DNA of 39,104 bases. Source: Balneolaceae bacterium. Lineage in GTDB: Bacteria > Bacteroidota > Rhodothermia > Balneolales > Balneolaceae. The position numbers were made by a program, and so were the translations under genes. Below the pieces are notes generated by a model, which saw nothing but the letters and a program-made list of their open reading frames with translations, made no database searches and was not told where the DNA came from. The stretch lies in NCBI GenBank assembly GCA_007694095.1, contig RECI01000214.1, positions 1 through 39,104 of the forward strand, read 5' to 3'. This document shows, piece after piece, positions 19,101 to 26,630 of the stretch (the stretch's first letter is position 1; each line of letters starts with the position of its first letter).

Positions 19101-19323
19101 TGATAATGGAATTGGAATAAAAAAAGAAATTTTTTCTTCAGAAAAACTAATTACGAAAACAGGAACATCAGGAGAGAAGGGGATAGGTATTGGTTTGCAA
19201 ATTTGCAAAGAATTCATAGATCTGCATGAAGGACGACTATGGGCTGATAGTAAACCTGATCAAGGCAGCATATTTAAATTTTCTCTAAGGAAATCGGCAG
19301 TTTTCGAGGAAGCTTTTAAATAA
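16141..19323 (+). CDS. Sensor histidine kinase with Reg_prop beta-propeller sensor
   Basis: A 1060-residue membrane kinase. After a signal peptide or N-terminal membrane segment comes a large periplasmic sensor of repeated two-component-propeller blades, each with a D-x-x-G-x-x-W-x-G/A-type core (DSRGYIWAAT, DQHGRIWAGL, NSGGDIWIGT, DNEGSAWLST, SYENLWMGT, SDGTIWAGS, KNGNLWFGS, TEGRFWFGS). Then a Y_Y_Y domain (about 690-765), one membrane helix (about 775-798), a coiled coil, HisKA with phospho-acceptor His842 in LAHDLRNPF, and HATPase_c with NLISNAIKFSG (about 955), DNGIGIKK (about 987) and GEKGIGIGL. Unlike SusR-type hybrids it has no receiver or AraC output domain, and no response regulator gene is adjacent, so the partner is elsewhere. 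Ligand unknown, possibly a glycan. Confidence 0.95.
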   Translation: MSGLQQKLSFVLVLICFTSVISLNTSLIANTVISEIEITQSEYTVKKVLNTENGLPANGVSMILQDSRGYIWAATFNGLVRYEGKRITVFNTSNVPGLETNRFVSVMEDQHGRIWAGLEYSSFIMIDGNQTMVYRIDEEIAETNTYITSLYVNSGGDIWIGTNSGIYTYSDNSYSKLYNLPGEVVQNITEIYGHMHIVFESSLYVKYDQSLEFEKILEISENVIHFKSGLTITEFSQIDRLWNIYPHNNSYLLVHENGIVTINDDGYEIHLHKNDINQSILHGLVEKDGYVYVYGADGLYEFEDFFGENRVAQKLTDIRVTDMMFDNEGSAWLSTSARGIIQFVKTPVNQGGRFSSVAEVPVTAIIEDSYENLWMGTNCDGLYKFSGQGVQRYGIDEGITNVCVWSVLEASDGTIWAGSWGGGVYYLEPERDVFVRFIPEIMESTDAILSVFEDKNGNLWFGSFDKGLFRYDGETTHSIKNETVGNLSAVRMMYEDDSGTILFATDRGIGYYDGQRIVKPKEFNQLKNKNFRVIKKDTEGRFWFGSYGAGIYVYTPGGSNRSITTENGLFDNTISQIQFDSENNVWLAGNMGVFFINAEQVSQFMNNETDYLKVSRIGVAEGLPTRETTGGFMPSSHFNPATGELFIPLVRGVAMIQTENMQLNTQIPALFLEEIEMNGNVYFPEEIVEIPYDAQRIIFRFTVLSFINPDYVQVQYKLDGVDTQWQLATDSREIIYTTLPVGDYRLILRASNNDGYWTDEITLHTFTIKPPYWQTAWFILLVIGFIGTIVFGMYWYRLKNIRKMNVLLQKKVDERTSELRMSNRELKEMIEEKNKLQRVLAHDLRNPFTAILGYIDLLKNNYKREKNKENLEIMEMLLDSGRNTLNLLENLLHWSSSKSGGLKIELKPVNIQILVDEAIESTEAQATFKNIKVKSHFHDPLFVEADQNMILTVLRNLISNAIKFSGRNESVNIYYEENESEIIISVSDNGIGIKKEIFSSEKLITKTGTSGEKGIGIGLQICKEFIDLHEGRLWADSKPDQGSIFKFSLRKSAVFEEAFK

Positions 19324-19717
19324 ATAATCAGCGTTTTGTAGTACTACTGGAATTCTTGTCCCTAACCTGGATAAATCATCTCATTTTTTAACCCCGACTG
19401 AATTATCGGAACAGGCGTGTTAATGAAATACCAAAACACAAATTCCAAAATGTTGATATGAATTCGTACAACTAACAGGTTTGTTTCGGGTAACACAAAA
19501 CACTTATATTTTGTAAAAAAATAAATCCTGTGGAATATTATCAGCAGAGTTATAGTTATACATTTGGTGTGTAATGCCTTATAGTAATGAAAATGTGCTA
19601 ATAACGCAGTCTGTTTATTAGTAATATGGCGACAAAACACTGAAGGAATTACTTAAAAACGGGCATGCAATATTTTAAGTGATTCACTTACCCAGTTGTT
19701 AATCTAAACCGATACGT
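19324..19717. other. Long intergenic region, no gene seen
   Basis: 394 AT-rich bases lie between the sensor kinase and the sugar dehydrogenase gene. Open frames on either strand here have no protein-like composition, and no tRNA or clear terminator was seen. The 3' end must hold the dehydrogenase promoter; the length would allow regulatory sites. Confidence 0.5.
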
Positions 19718-20947
19718 ATGAAATTCTCAATATATTTACGGCATATCTTATTCCTGGTACTCTTTTTTATGATCCCTTTTGTAGCCTGTACAGAAAGCAT
19801 GGAAGCTGAGGGTGATGTAAATCAGGATAATAATGGTGATACAGATCACACATTCAGTTCTGATTTTTATTTTCCCCTGCCATCTGATTTAGGCCGGTTG
19901 TATGAAACAGAAGAATTGAACTTTCATGTTCAGACCGTAGTTAGCGGTATATCCGTGCCTTGGGGTATGGCCTTTTTACCAAATGGAACAATGCTTGTTA
20001 CCGAACGTGATGGGAACCTGTGGTTAATAAGTGAAGGGCAGAGAGTAAATGAGCCTGTGGGTGGTGTTCCACAAGTGTTTGCACAAGGCCAGGGTGGCTT
20101 GCTCGACATTGAGATACACCCCAATTATGAAGAAAACGGTTGGATTTATATCAGTTACTCCAAACCAGGTAGCGGTGGAGCACATACAGCGATTATGAGA
20201 GCCCGTTACGACGCAGATAACCATTCGTTAACCGACCAGGAAGAGATTTATGTTGGTCAGCCTATGACCAGTGCCCGTCACCATTTTGGCAGCCGTATTG
20301 CATTTGCCCCAGATGGTTACCTTTTCTTTTCTATTGGCGACAGGGGATCTATGAATACGGCTCAGGATATCACAAATTCTAACGGTAATTTATTTCGAAT
20401 ATATGATGACGGTACAATTCCAGAGGATAATCCTTTCGTAGGACGAGACGGCCTGGACGAAATCTATGCCTATGGGCTGCGAAACATCCAGGGAATGGCG
20501 GTTCATCCTGTAACAGGAATTATCTGGACCAACCTGCATGGCCCCAGGGGCGGCGATGAACTGAATGTACATGATAAACCCGGAGCCAACTACGGCTGGC
20601 CGGAGATTACGTATGGAATCAACTATAACGGTTCCATCATTACAGAGCATACAGAAAAAGAAGGCATGGAACAACCGGTGATGCACTGGACTCCCTCTAT
20701 CGCCCCATCAGGTATGGACTTTGTAACGAGTGACAGATATCCCGGCTGGAAGGGCAATGTACTAAATGGGGCACTAGCCTTTCAGCTTATCTCCCGAATA
20801 GTTGTTGATGGCGATCATTTTGTGCATGAAGAAAGATTTCTTGAGGGAATCGGTAGAATCCGCGATGTGCGGCAGGGTCCCGATGGTTTTATTTATTTCA
20901 GCAATGAATCGAATGGCACCATTAACAGGATTATACCGGCAGATTAG
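19718..20947 (+). CDS. PQQ-dependent aldose/sugar dehydrogenase, lipoprotein
   Basis: A 409-residue six-bladed-propeller enzyme of the soluble glucose/aldose dehydrogenase family (GSDH, Yli/Asd type), which oxidises sugars outside the cytoplasm with pyrroloquinoline quinone. The leader ends in lipobox PFVAC, so it is membrane anchored. Family landmarks: ISVPWGMAFLPNGTMLVTERDG near the start, ARHHFGSRIAFAPDGYLFFSIGDRG (catalytic His region), YGLRNIQGMAVHP, GGDELN and NYGWPEITYG. No PQQ synthesis genes are in the window, so cofactor may be imported or made elsewhere. It lies directly downstream of the propeller sensor kinase but 394 bases away, so a functional link is only possible. Confidence 0.92.
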   Translation: MKFSIYLRHILFLVLFFMIPFVACTESMEAEGDVNQDNNGDTDHTFSSDFYFPLPSDLGRLYETEELNFHVQTVVSGISVPWGMAFLPNGTMLVTERDGNLWLISEGQRVNEPVGGVPQVFAQGQGGLLDIEIHPNYEENGWIYISYSKPGSGGAHTAIMRARYDADNHSLTDQEEIYVGQPMTSARHHFGSRIAFAPDGYLFFSIGDRGSMNTAQDITNSNGNLFRIYDDGTIPEDNPFVGRDGLDEIYAYGLRNIQGMAVHPVTGIIWTNLHGPRGGDELNVHDKPGANYGWPEITYGINYNGSIITEHTEKEGMEQPVMHWTPSIAPSGMDFVTSDRYPGWKGNVLNGALAFQLISRIVVDGDHFVHEERFLEGIGRIRDVRQGPDGFIYFSNESNGTINRIIPAD

Positions 20948-20977
20948 TCGACAATTTTAAGTTGATTTTATGAATCT

Positions 20978-21718
20978 TTGGTTATAAAAAAATATGTACC
21001 TGCAAATGTTGATGTTGTTGTTACATCATACGGAGGTGTCGGAACAACATTTATAATGGATTTTATATCACAACAACGTCGGGTGAATGACAAAATTAAT
21101 GAAGACAGACTGAAACACCTGCCATATCCTCCACTATCCATCGATAGCAATCAAAAGTTTATTTACATTTTCGGGGACCCAGTAATGGCTGCTATCTCTT
21201 TATTCAGAAGGAAACTGCATTATCCACAGTCAAAAAGAATAATTCATGGATTGAGAAATAATCAACAGCCAATTCCGCGATCAATGACAATTGAACAGTA
21301 TGCATCGGAAGGGGTTGATCGGTTTTATTTCCAGGAACATTTCAGAAATTGGTATAACTCTATGCATACAAACCCTATAATTTTTCTCAGGTATGAAACT
21401 TTAAAAAATCATCTCGAAAAGATTTTTGATTATTTGGATCTGCCTCATGAACTTGTGAGCACTTTTCCTGAATTCAGGGTTCGTGAATCTTATAATCATA
21501 AACTTTCGGATAATACTCTAATACAGCTACAAACGATATATCATGAATTTAATCAGGAGCTTGATCAGGTTCCAGATATTAAAGTGTATTATCCAAATTC
21601 AAGGAATTTTCTAAAAACTATTACGAATTACAAGCTCTACTCAATGTCCCGTATTTATTGGGGTATGAATAAGGCCATAGGTCCATTGTACGAAAGGATG
21701 AAAATAAATAAGCTCTGA
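20978..21718 (+). CDS. Sulfotransferase-like protein
   Basis: A 246-residue protein. DVVVTSYGGVGTTFIMDFI near the N-terminus resembles the 5'-phosphosulfate-binding loop of PAPS-dependent sulfotransferases; FIYIFGDPVMAAISLFRRK resembles the 3'-phosphate site (usually RDP, here GDP); and IIFLRYETLKNHLEKIFDYLDL matches the LRYEDL...FLGL region. The altered RDP arginine makes activity uncertain. The likely start is TTG at 20978; a nearby ATG at 20970 is out of frame and stops after five codons. Composition is more AT-rich than neighbouring core genes, and it is paired with a broken sugar-transferase-like gene, which suggests an acquired cell-surface polysaccharide-modification fragment. Role inferred. 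Confidence 0.65.
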   Translation: MVIKKYVPANVDVVVTSYGGVGTTFIMDFISQQRRVNDKINEDRLKHLPYPPLSIDSNQKFIYIFGDPVMAAISLFRRKLHYPQSKRIIHGLRNNQQPIPRSMTIEQYASEGVDRFYFQEHFRNWYNSMHTNPIIFLRYETLKNHLEKIFDYLDLPHELVSTFPEFRVRESYNHKLSDNTLIQLQTIYHEFNQELDQVPDIKVYYPNSRNFLKTITNYKLYSMSRIYWGMNKAIGPLYERMKINKL

Positions 21719-21810
21719 TAATTGTGAGTTGAGAGAGTATCAATTACAGTATTAAATCTTTTCGACACAAGGTTTCGGTATTCAAGTTCAAATTTGATTA
21801 ATGATGATAA

Positions 21811-22119
21811 ACTCCTCATGGCTGGTGTAATTTTGGAATGTTTCAGTTATGTTTTTTTGAGAATCATGAGGTAGAATTGGTTGATATCGGTCTTAATCAG
21901 GAATACCCCTATTATCCTTTTGCGAATAAAATATTTGCCTGTGCCCACAGGGAACAGAACACATCTGCAGATATTCTAATATTCCTGGATGGCTCTGCTA
22001 ATGGGAAATTGATTAATTCGAAATTGGAAGAGTTTGAGTTATTGATGCGAGGAAGTAATATTAAAATACTGAAACATGGTCTGTATAAGTTTTACAATAA
22101 TTTCCTGAAACGGCAATAA
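21811..22119 (+). pseudogene. Fragment of a glycosyltransferase-like protein
   Basis: An open frame bounded upstream by TAA (21808-21810) reads TPHGWCNFG, then from ATG 21838 MFQLCFFENHEVELVDIG, PYYPFANKIFACAHREQ and ADILIFLDGS, ending FYNNFLKRQ. The PFANK...ILIFLD layout is that of GT-A-fold sugar transferases, where ILIFLD should continue to a DxD-like site; here it jumps to an unrelated-looking lysine-rich tail. At 93-103 residues it is far shorter than such enzymes (about 250 or more). I read it as the remains of a gene with the 5' end and middle lost. It could alternatively be a small genuine ORF of unknown role. It lies 92 bases after the sulfotransferase-like gene. Confidence 0.45.
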
Positions 22120-22149
22120 ATTGTGTCTTTAAATTTAAATTCTGACAAA

Positions 22150-22270
22150 AAATTCAAACTCCAGGCACCAAATTTCAAACATTATCTACCCACAATTTAG
22201 GCTTCGAAGTTCCGAAAAAGTGAGATAAAAAAATGAAACCAATATTTTGGAATTTGTGATTTGGAAATTT
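22150..22270. repeat. Intergenic element with inverted TTTGGAATTTG-type repeats
   Basis: The convergent gap before pntB holds, at 22245-22270, a repeat built on TTTGGAATTTG/GATTTGGAAATTT. At 22150-22180 is a diverged copy in the opposite orientation (inverse reading GTTTGAAATTTGGTGCC). Between them is the palindrome CTTCGAAG (22202-22209). The two arms could fold back on each other. Simple repeats of this sort recur in Bacteroidota spacers; origin and function are unknown. Confidence 0.45.
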
Positions 22271-22288
22271 CGGTTTATGCGGGTTAAG

Positions 22289-23707
22289 TTAATCCAGCTC
22301 CTTAATTGCTGCTGCCAGTTCATTCAGTGATTTTTTTGCATCACCAAAAAACATCTGATTCTTTTCACTATAGAAAAGGTCGTTGTCGATGCCGGCATAA
22401 CCGGGATTCATGCTTCGCTTAAAGACAATAGTGCGCCTGGCTTCATCCACGTTTAATATCGGCATTCCGTAAATCGGACTACCGGGAGATGTTTTGGCGG
22501 CAGGATTTACCACATCATTTGCACCAATGATGAGCACAACATCGGTTGTGGAAAATTCCGGGTTAATTTCATCCATGTCTTTAAGCTGATCGTACGGTAC
22601 ATCGGCTTCTGCGAGCAATACATTCATATGCCCAGGCATGCGGCCTGCTACCGGGTGTATTCCATATTTAACGGTAACACCTCGCTCCTCGAGCAGATTG
22701 GCCACCTCTTTTAATGCATGCTGCGCCTGGGCAACAGCAAGGCCATAACCGGGGGCAATAATCACTTTTTTAGCATAGGCACACTGAATCGCAACATCAT
22801 CCGGGAATGTTTGCTGAATCGATTTATCAGAATCGCCGGCAATTACTGCTCCTGCTGAATCACCACCAAACGCACCAAATAATACATTAGGAAGTGTTCG
22901 GTTCATGGCCTTGCACATGATATTTGTAAGGATCAATCCGGCCGCTCCTACCAAAGCACCGCTGATTATCAGAAGGTTATTGCCAACCACAAAACCTGCC
23001 ATAGAAGCGGCTATTCCGGAATAGGAGTTCAGTAGTGAAATTACAACCGGCATGTCGGCTCCGCCGATAGGTAGTACAGTAAGTACTCCAATAAGCAACG
23101 CCAGGCCAAATAAAAGCCAGAAAACCAGCTGATACTCAGGATCCACAGCAAACCATCCGACAAGGCCGAAAGCAATAAAAGTTAATACAAGGTTGATGAT
23201 ATTTTGACCCGGCAGGGCAATTCGACCGCCGCCAATATATCCGCTGAGCTTTCCAAATGCTACAAGACTGCCGGTGAATGTGATAGAACCAATTAGAATA
23301 CTGAGTCCGATGGTAACAAGGCTTTGAATATCGAAAAAATGAGGGTCCATCCTGCTGAATTCACCCCACGCAACAAGGGCCGAAGCGCCGCCTCCTGATC
23401 CGTTAAACAGAGCGACCATTTCGGGCATGGCTGTCATTTGTACTTTTTTGGCAGCAAAAATTCCGATAACAGCGCCAATCAAAACACCTGCAATAATGAA
23501 CTCAAAACTGATAATTTCACGGTCGAAAAGGGTTACAACTACTCCAAGAAGCATTCCGAATGAGGCGTATTGATTGCCCGAGCGTGCTGTTGCAGGAGAA
23601 TTCAGCCGTTTTATACCGACAATAAAAAAACCGGTTGCAATCAGGTAAGCTATCTGAATCGCATTAGGTATATATAGCTGGAGGAAATCCGGAAGAAATT
23701 GACTCAT
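22289..23707 (-). CDS. pntB: NAD(P) transhydrogenase subunit beta
   Basis: A 472-residue subunit of the membrane proton-translocating transhydrogenase, which drives hydride transfer from NADH to NADP+ with the proton gradient. The first 280 residues are hydrophobic with repeated Gly-rich helices (AVIGIFAAKKVQMTAMPEMVALFNG), and the C-terminal third is the cytoplasmic NADP-binding domain III (VIIAPGYGLAVAQAQH, IHPVAGRMPGHMNVLLAEADVPYD, VLIIGANDVVNPAA, and GMPILNVDEARRTIVFKRSM). All are family hallmarks and the length is normal. Its ATG overlaps the pntAB stop in an ATGA junction, so the two are translationally coupled. Confidence 0.96.
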   Translation of the reverse strand: MSQFLPDFLQLYIPNAIQIAYLIATGFFIVGIKRLNSPATARSGNQYASFGMLLGVVVTLFDREIISFEFIIAGVLIGAVIGIFAAKKVQMTAMPEMVALFNGSGGGASALVAWGEFSRMDPHFFDIQSLVTIGLSILIGSITFTGSLVAFGKLSGYIGGGRIALPGQNIINLVLTFIAFGLVGWFAVDPEYQLVFWLLFGLALLIGVLTVLPIGGADMPVVISLLNSYSGIAASMAGFVVGNNLLIISGALVGAAGLILTNIMCKAMNRTLPNVLFGAFGGDSAGAVIAGDSDKSIQQTFPDDVAIQCAYAKKVIIAPGYGLAVAQAQHALKEVANLLEERGVTVKYGIHPVAGRMPGHMNVLLAEADVPYDQLKDMDEINPEFSTTDVVLIIGANDVVNPAAKTSPGSPIYGMPILNVDEARRTIVFKRSMNPGYAGIDNDLFYSEKNQMFFGDAKKSLNELAAAIKELD

Positions 23708-23997
23708 TTTTCATCCTCCTTTTTCTTTTTGAACATTTCAAGCATACGGTCGGTAACCATAAATCCACCCACAACATTAATTGTGGCAAAAACAATTGCC
23801 GTAAACCCTATCCATTGCGAATAGACACTTTCAGAGCCGCCTGCTATGATGAGCGCGCCGATCAAAGTAATACCAGAAATAGCATTGGCTCCCGACATCA
23901 GCGGTGTGTGCAATGTTGGCGGAACTTTTGAAATAAGTTCAAAACCGATGAATGCGGCAAGTACAAAAATAAAAAGGTTAAAGATAAGATCTTCCAT
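23704..23997 (-). CDS. pntAB: NAD(P) transhydrogenase subunit alpha, part 2 (membrane)
   Basis: A 97-residue membrane subunit with three hydrophobic helices, corresponding to the C-terminal membrane part of E. coli PntA. Residues VPPTLHTPLMSGANAISGIT and IGFTAIVFATINVVGGFMVTDRML are the conserved core. An ATG at 24051 in the same frame would add 18 non-conserved residues; the ATG at 23997 (MEDLIFNLFIF) is preferred because it begins at the first helix as in homologues. It overlaps pntB by four bases and follows pntAA by 198 bases, so it may have its own promoter or a processed leader. Confidence 0.93.
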   Translation of the reverse strand: MEDLIFNLFIFVLAAFIGFELISKVPPTLHTPLMSGANAISGITLIGALIIAGGSESVYSQWIGFTAIVFATINVVGGFMVTDRMLEMFKKKKEDEK

Positions 23998-24195
23998 AAT
24001 AATCAGATGTGCGTCATGAGTAGTGAGTATTGAGATTTTGCACGATGGCATGAAATTGCCAGGGGCATATTTGGCATACTTATGTTAAATGTAGATTCAG
24101 GTTAGTTAAAGTCATTATCATTAAATTTTTAAATTCAGTACGTGATATTGCTAAGATAAAATTACTACTGTGCACAATTTGCGTAATACGCTGGT

Positions 24196-25323
24196 TTAAC
24201 TGTTTTCGAGTACAAAAGGCGAAATCACATCACCGTTATGCGTAATGGTGGCATTCACAATGATGTCATCTTCAAAATTGAAATCAGGTTTTCCATCCTG
24301 GATCAGCAGGTTCAATAGTGACAAAATATTTTTTGCATAGAGTTTACTGGCATGGTAAGCGAGCGAACTTGGCAGATTCAGCGGACCGGCAATATAAACC
24401 CCATTGTGGTTAACGGTTTCACCAGGCCTGGTGATTTCACAATTTCCCCCTTGTTCAGCTGCGATATCCACCACTACTGAGCCTGGGCTCATATCGTCAA
24501 CCATAGCTTTGGTAATCAACAGGGGAGCTGGTCGGCCGGGAATAAGCGCAGTGGTTATGACGATATCTGATTTTTTAACGTGCTGATGAATCACTTCACG
24601 CTGCTTTTCCTTATTCTTTTCAGTCAGCTCTTTTGCATAGCCGCCACTGGTTTCGGTACTTTCTTCTTCAAGTGGCACTTCAACAAACTTGGCACCAAGG
24701 CTTTCCACCTGTTCTTTCACAACCGGGCGAACATCAAAGGCTTCAACAATAGCTCCAAGCCGTTTTGCCGTGGCAATGGCCTGTAAGCCGGCTACCCCGG
24801 CACCGAGAACCAGAACCCTCGCAGGTGGTATGGTTCCGGCTGCGGTCATCATCATGGGCAGATACTTATCAAGGATACCTGCTCCAATAAGCACAGCTTT
24901 ATATCCGGCAATATTACTCATGGATGACAAGGCATCCATCGACTGGGCACGGCTTATTCTTGGGATGGTGTCCATCGCCATGGAGGTTATATTCTGTTTT
25001 TTCAGATATTCAATATATTCTTTGTTCTGCAAGGGCCAGATGAAGCATATAAGAATTGCTCCCTGTTTCAGATGATTAATCGTATCCTTTGCAGGGGCCT
25101 GTACAGCGAGTAACAGATCGCTGGTTTTTAAAACATTGGTACGACTGTTTTCAACGATAGCACCGGCAGCCAGATAATCGCCATCAGTATAACTCGATGC
25201 CAAACCGGCCCCGCTTTCTACAGTAACATTGAGGCCCATGGCTATAAGTTTTTGGGCTATTTCGGGTGTGAGGGCTACGCGCTTCTCATTAAGCTCGGTT
25301 TCTTTACAAACTCCAATTATCAA
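24196..25323 (-). CDS. pntAA: NAD(P) transhydrogenase subunit alpha, part 1 (NAD-binding)
   Basis: A 375-residue soluble subunit (domain I) that binds NAD(H). It starts MIIGVCKETELNEKRVALTPE, the alanine dehydrogenase/PntA N-terminal signature, and has the dinucleotide fold VLVLGAGVAGLQAIATAKRLGA plus EAFDVRPVVKEQVESLGAKF and the flexible-loop area with VITTALIPGRPAPLL. It ends where E. coli PntA would continue into the membrane part, so this is the three-gene pntAA-pntAB-pntB form. The start is TTG at 25323: a strong GGAGG lies six bases upstream, and the only nearby ATG hits a stop within four codons. Confidence 0.95.
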   Translation of the reverse strand: MIIGVCKETELNEKRVALTPEIAQKLIAMGLNVTVESGAGLASSYTDGDYLAAGAIVENSRTNVLKTSDLLLAVQAPAKDTINHLKQGAILICFIWPLQNKEYIEYLKKQNITSMAMDTIPRISRAQSMDALSSMSNIAGYKAVLIGAGILDKYLPMMMTAAGTIPPARVLVLGAGVAGLQAIATAKRLGAIVEAFDVRPVVKEQVESLGAKFVEVPLEEESTETSGGYAKELTEKNKEKQREVIHQHVKKSDIVITTALIPGRPAPLLITKAMVDDMSPGSVVVDIAAEQGGNCEITRPGETVNHNGVYIAGPLNLPSSLAYHASKLYAKNILSLLNLLIQDGKPDFNFEDDIIVNATITHNGDVISPFVLENS

Positions 25324-25329
25324 TTTATT

Positions 25330-25334
25330 CCTCC
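25330..25334 (-). promoter_or_regulatory. Ribosome binding site deciding the pntAA TTG start
   Basis: On the minus strand GGAGG is followed by six bases and then TTG at 25323. It is one of the few strong Shine-Dalgarno sites in the window and supports the non-ATG start. Confidence 0.6.
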
Positions 25335-25518
25335 ATTGTCATGGTTTGCATAAACATAGCGAATTCTTAGAATTTTGCAACATTCTTCATGAAATGGAAG
25401 CGTTTTTAATTTTTTTTTAAAAAAGTTTTAAAAAAGCTATGGACTTGATAGAGAATATTGACCATAACAGGGCACGATTTTTCTTACATTTAGGATAGAA
25501 AAACTAAAAAACATTATT

Positions 25519-26496
25519 ATGAAAGATATAGAAGGAAAAACGTTTGAAGTTGTAATCATTGGATCTGGCCCGGCCGGTTTAACTGCTGCTTTGTATGCTG
25601 CAAGGGCCGATTTAAAACCGATAGTTTTTGAAGGGCCTGAGCCCGGCGGACAATTAATGCAGACTACAGATGTAGAAAATTATCCGGGCTATCCGGGAGG
25701 TGTGCTTGGCCCGAAAATGATGCAGGATTTCAGGGAGCAGGCAGTGAAATTCGGTGCAGATTGCCGGTATGGGTTTGTTACCAACATTGATTTTAGTAAA
25801 CGCCCGTATAAGGTTACTGTGGATGAAGAAACTACAGTTTACGCCAAAACAATCATTATATCTACAGGTGCTTCTGCCATGTGGTTGAATCTACCCAGCG
25901 AGCAGCGTTTACGTGGGAAAGGTGTGAGCGCATGCGCCACATGCGACGGAGCATTCTTCAGAAATCAGCACGTGGTGATTGTAGGTGGTGGAGATACGGC
26001 GATGGAAGAAGCTACATTTCTGACAAAATTTGCGAGTAAAGTAACTGTGATTCACCGGCGTGATGAATTACGCGCATCAAAAGCGATGCAGAACAGGGCG
26101 TTTGAAAATGAAAAAATCGAGTTTATGTGGGATTCTTCACTCGAAGAGGTGCTTGGTGATCAGGTGGTACAGGGTGTAAAGGTTAAAAATCTGAAAACAG
26201 GCGAAATCACAACTCTGCCTGATGTAACCGGGGTATTTATCGCTATAGGCCACAAACCGAATACGGACCTCTTTAAAGATGTATTGACAATGGACGATGT
26301 AGGTTACATTATTACAAAGGGGCAGTCAACGGAAACCGACCTTCCCGGTGTTTTCGCAAGTGGTGATGTAATGGATCCTGTTTACCGCCAGGCCGTTACA
26401 GCAGCCGGTACCGGTTGCCGCGCAGCTTTGGATGCCGAAAAGTTTCTTTCTGAACACCTGGATGAAGAAGCCATTGCTCAGGCTCACTGGAAGTAA
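25519..26496 (+). CDS. trxB: Thioredoxin-disulfide reductase
   Basis: A 325-residue flavoenzyme that reduces thioredoxin with NADPH in the cytoplasm. FAD-binding GSGPAGLTAALYAARA is at residues 15-30, the redox-active CATC is at C139/C142, the NADPH-binding GGGDTAMEEA follows, and the C-terminal FAD motif TDLPGVFASGDVMDP is present. The length is normal. The gene is divergent from the pnt operon across 195 bases, so an NADPH-using enzyme and an NADPH-making complex share one regulatory region. A Bacteroidota-like -7 element, TACATTTA, lies at 25485-25492, with a TTG at 25458-25460; the spacing is wider than usual, so this promoter guess is weak. Confidence 0.97.
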   Translation: MKDIEGKTFEVVIIGSGPAGLTAALYAARADLKPIVFEGPEPGGQLMQTTDVENYPGYPGGVLGPKMMQDFREQAVKFGADCRYGFVTNIDFSKRPYKVTVDEETTVYAKTIIISTGASAMWLNLPSEQRLRGKGVSACATCDGAFFRNQHVVIVGGGDTAMEEATFLTKFASKVTVIHRRDELRASKAMQNRAFENEKIEFMWDSSLEEVLGDQVVQGVKVKNLKTGEITTLPDVTGVFIAIGHKPNTDLFKDVLTMDDVGYIITKGQSTETDLPGVFASGDVMDPVYRQAVTAAGTGCRAALDAEKFLSEHLDEEAIAQAHWK

Positions 26497-26515
26497 ACGG
26501 ATCAATAATTGGATT

Positions 26516-26551
26516 ATCGTCTGACGGATGTTTTTCCCGTCTGACGATTTT
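26516..26551 (+). terminator. Hairpin terminator after trxB
   Basis: ATCGTCTGACGG (26516-26527) pairs with CCGTCTGACGAT (26537-26548) with one central T-T mismatch, across a 9-base loop, and is followed by T residues. Because of its near-symmetry the other strand folds as well, so it may end the minus-strand DUF4342 transcript too. Confidence 0.75.
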
Positions 26552-26630
26552 GAAAAATGTTCGTTAATAAACATGCGTAGAAAACGCCAACCAATTAGGA
26601 ATATGAAAAAATTTTACCGTTAGCCGGCAG

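Noticed and set aside
19362-19640. 92-codon open frame on the minus strand between the kinase and dehydrogenase
   Set aside because: Composition is not protein-like, there is no ribosome site, and the frame lies in AT-rich intergenic DNA with no recognisable domain.
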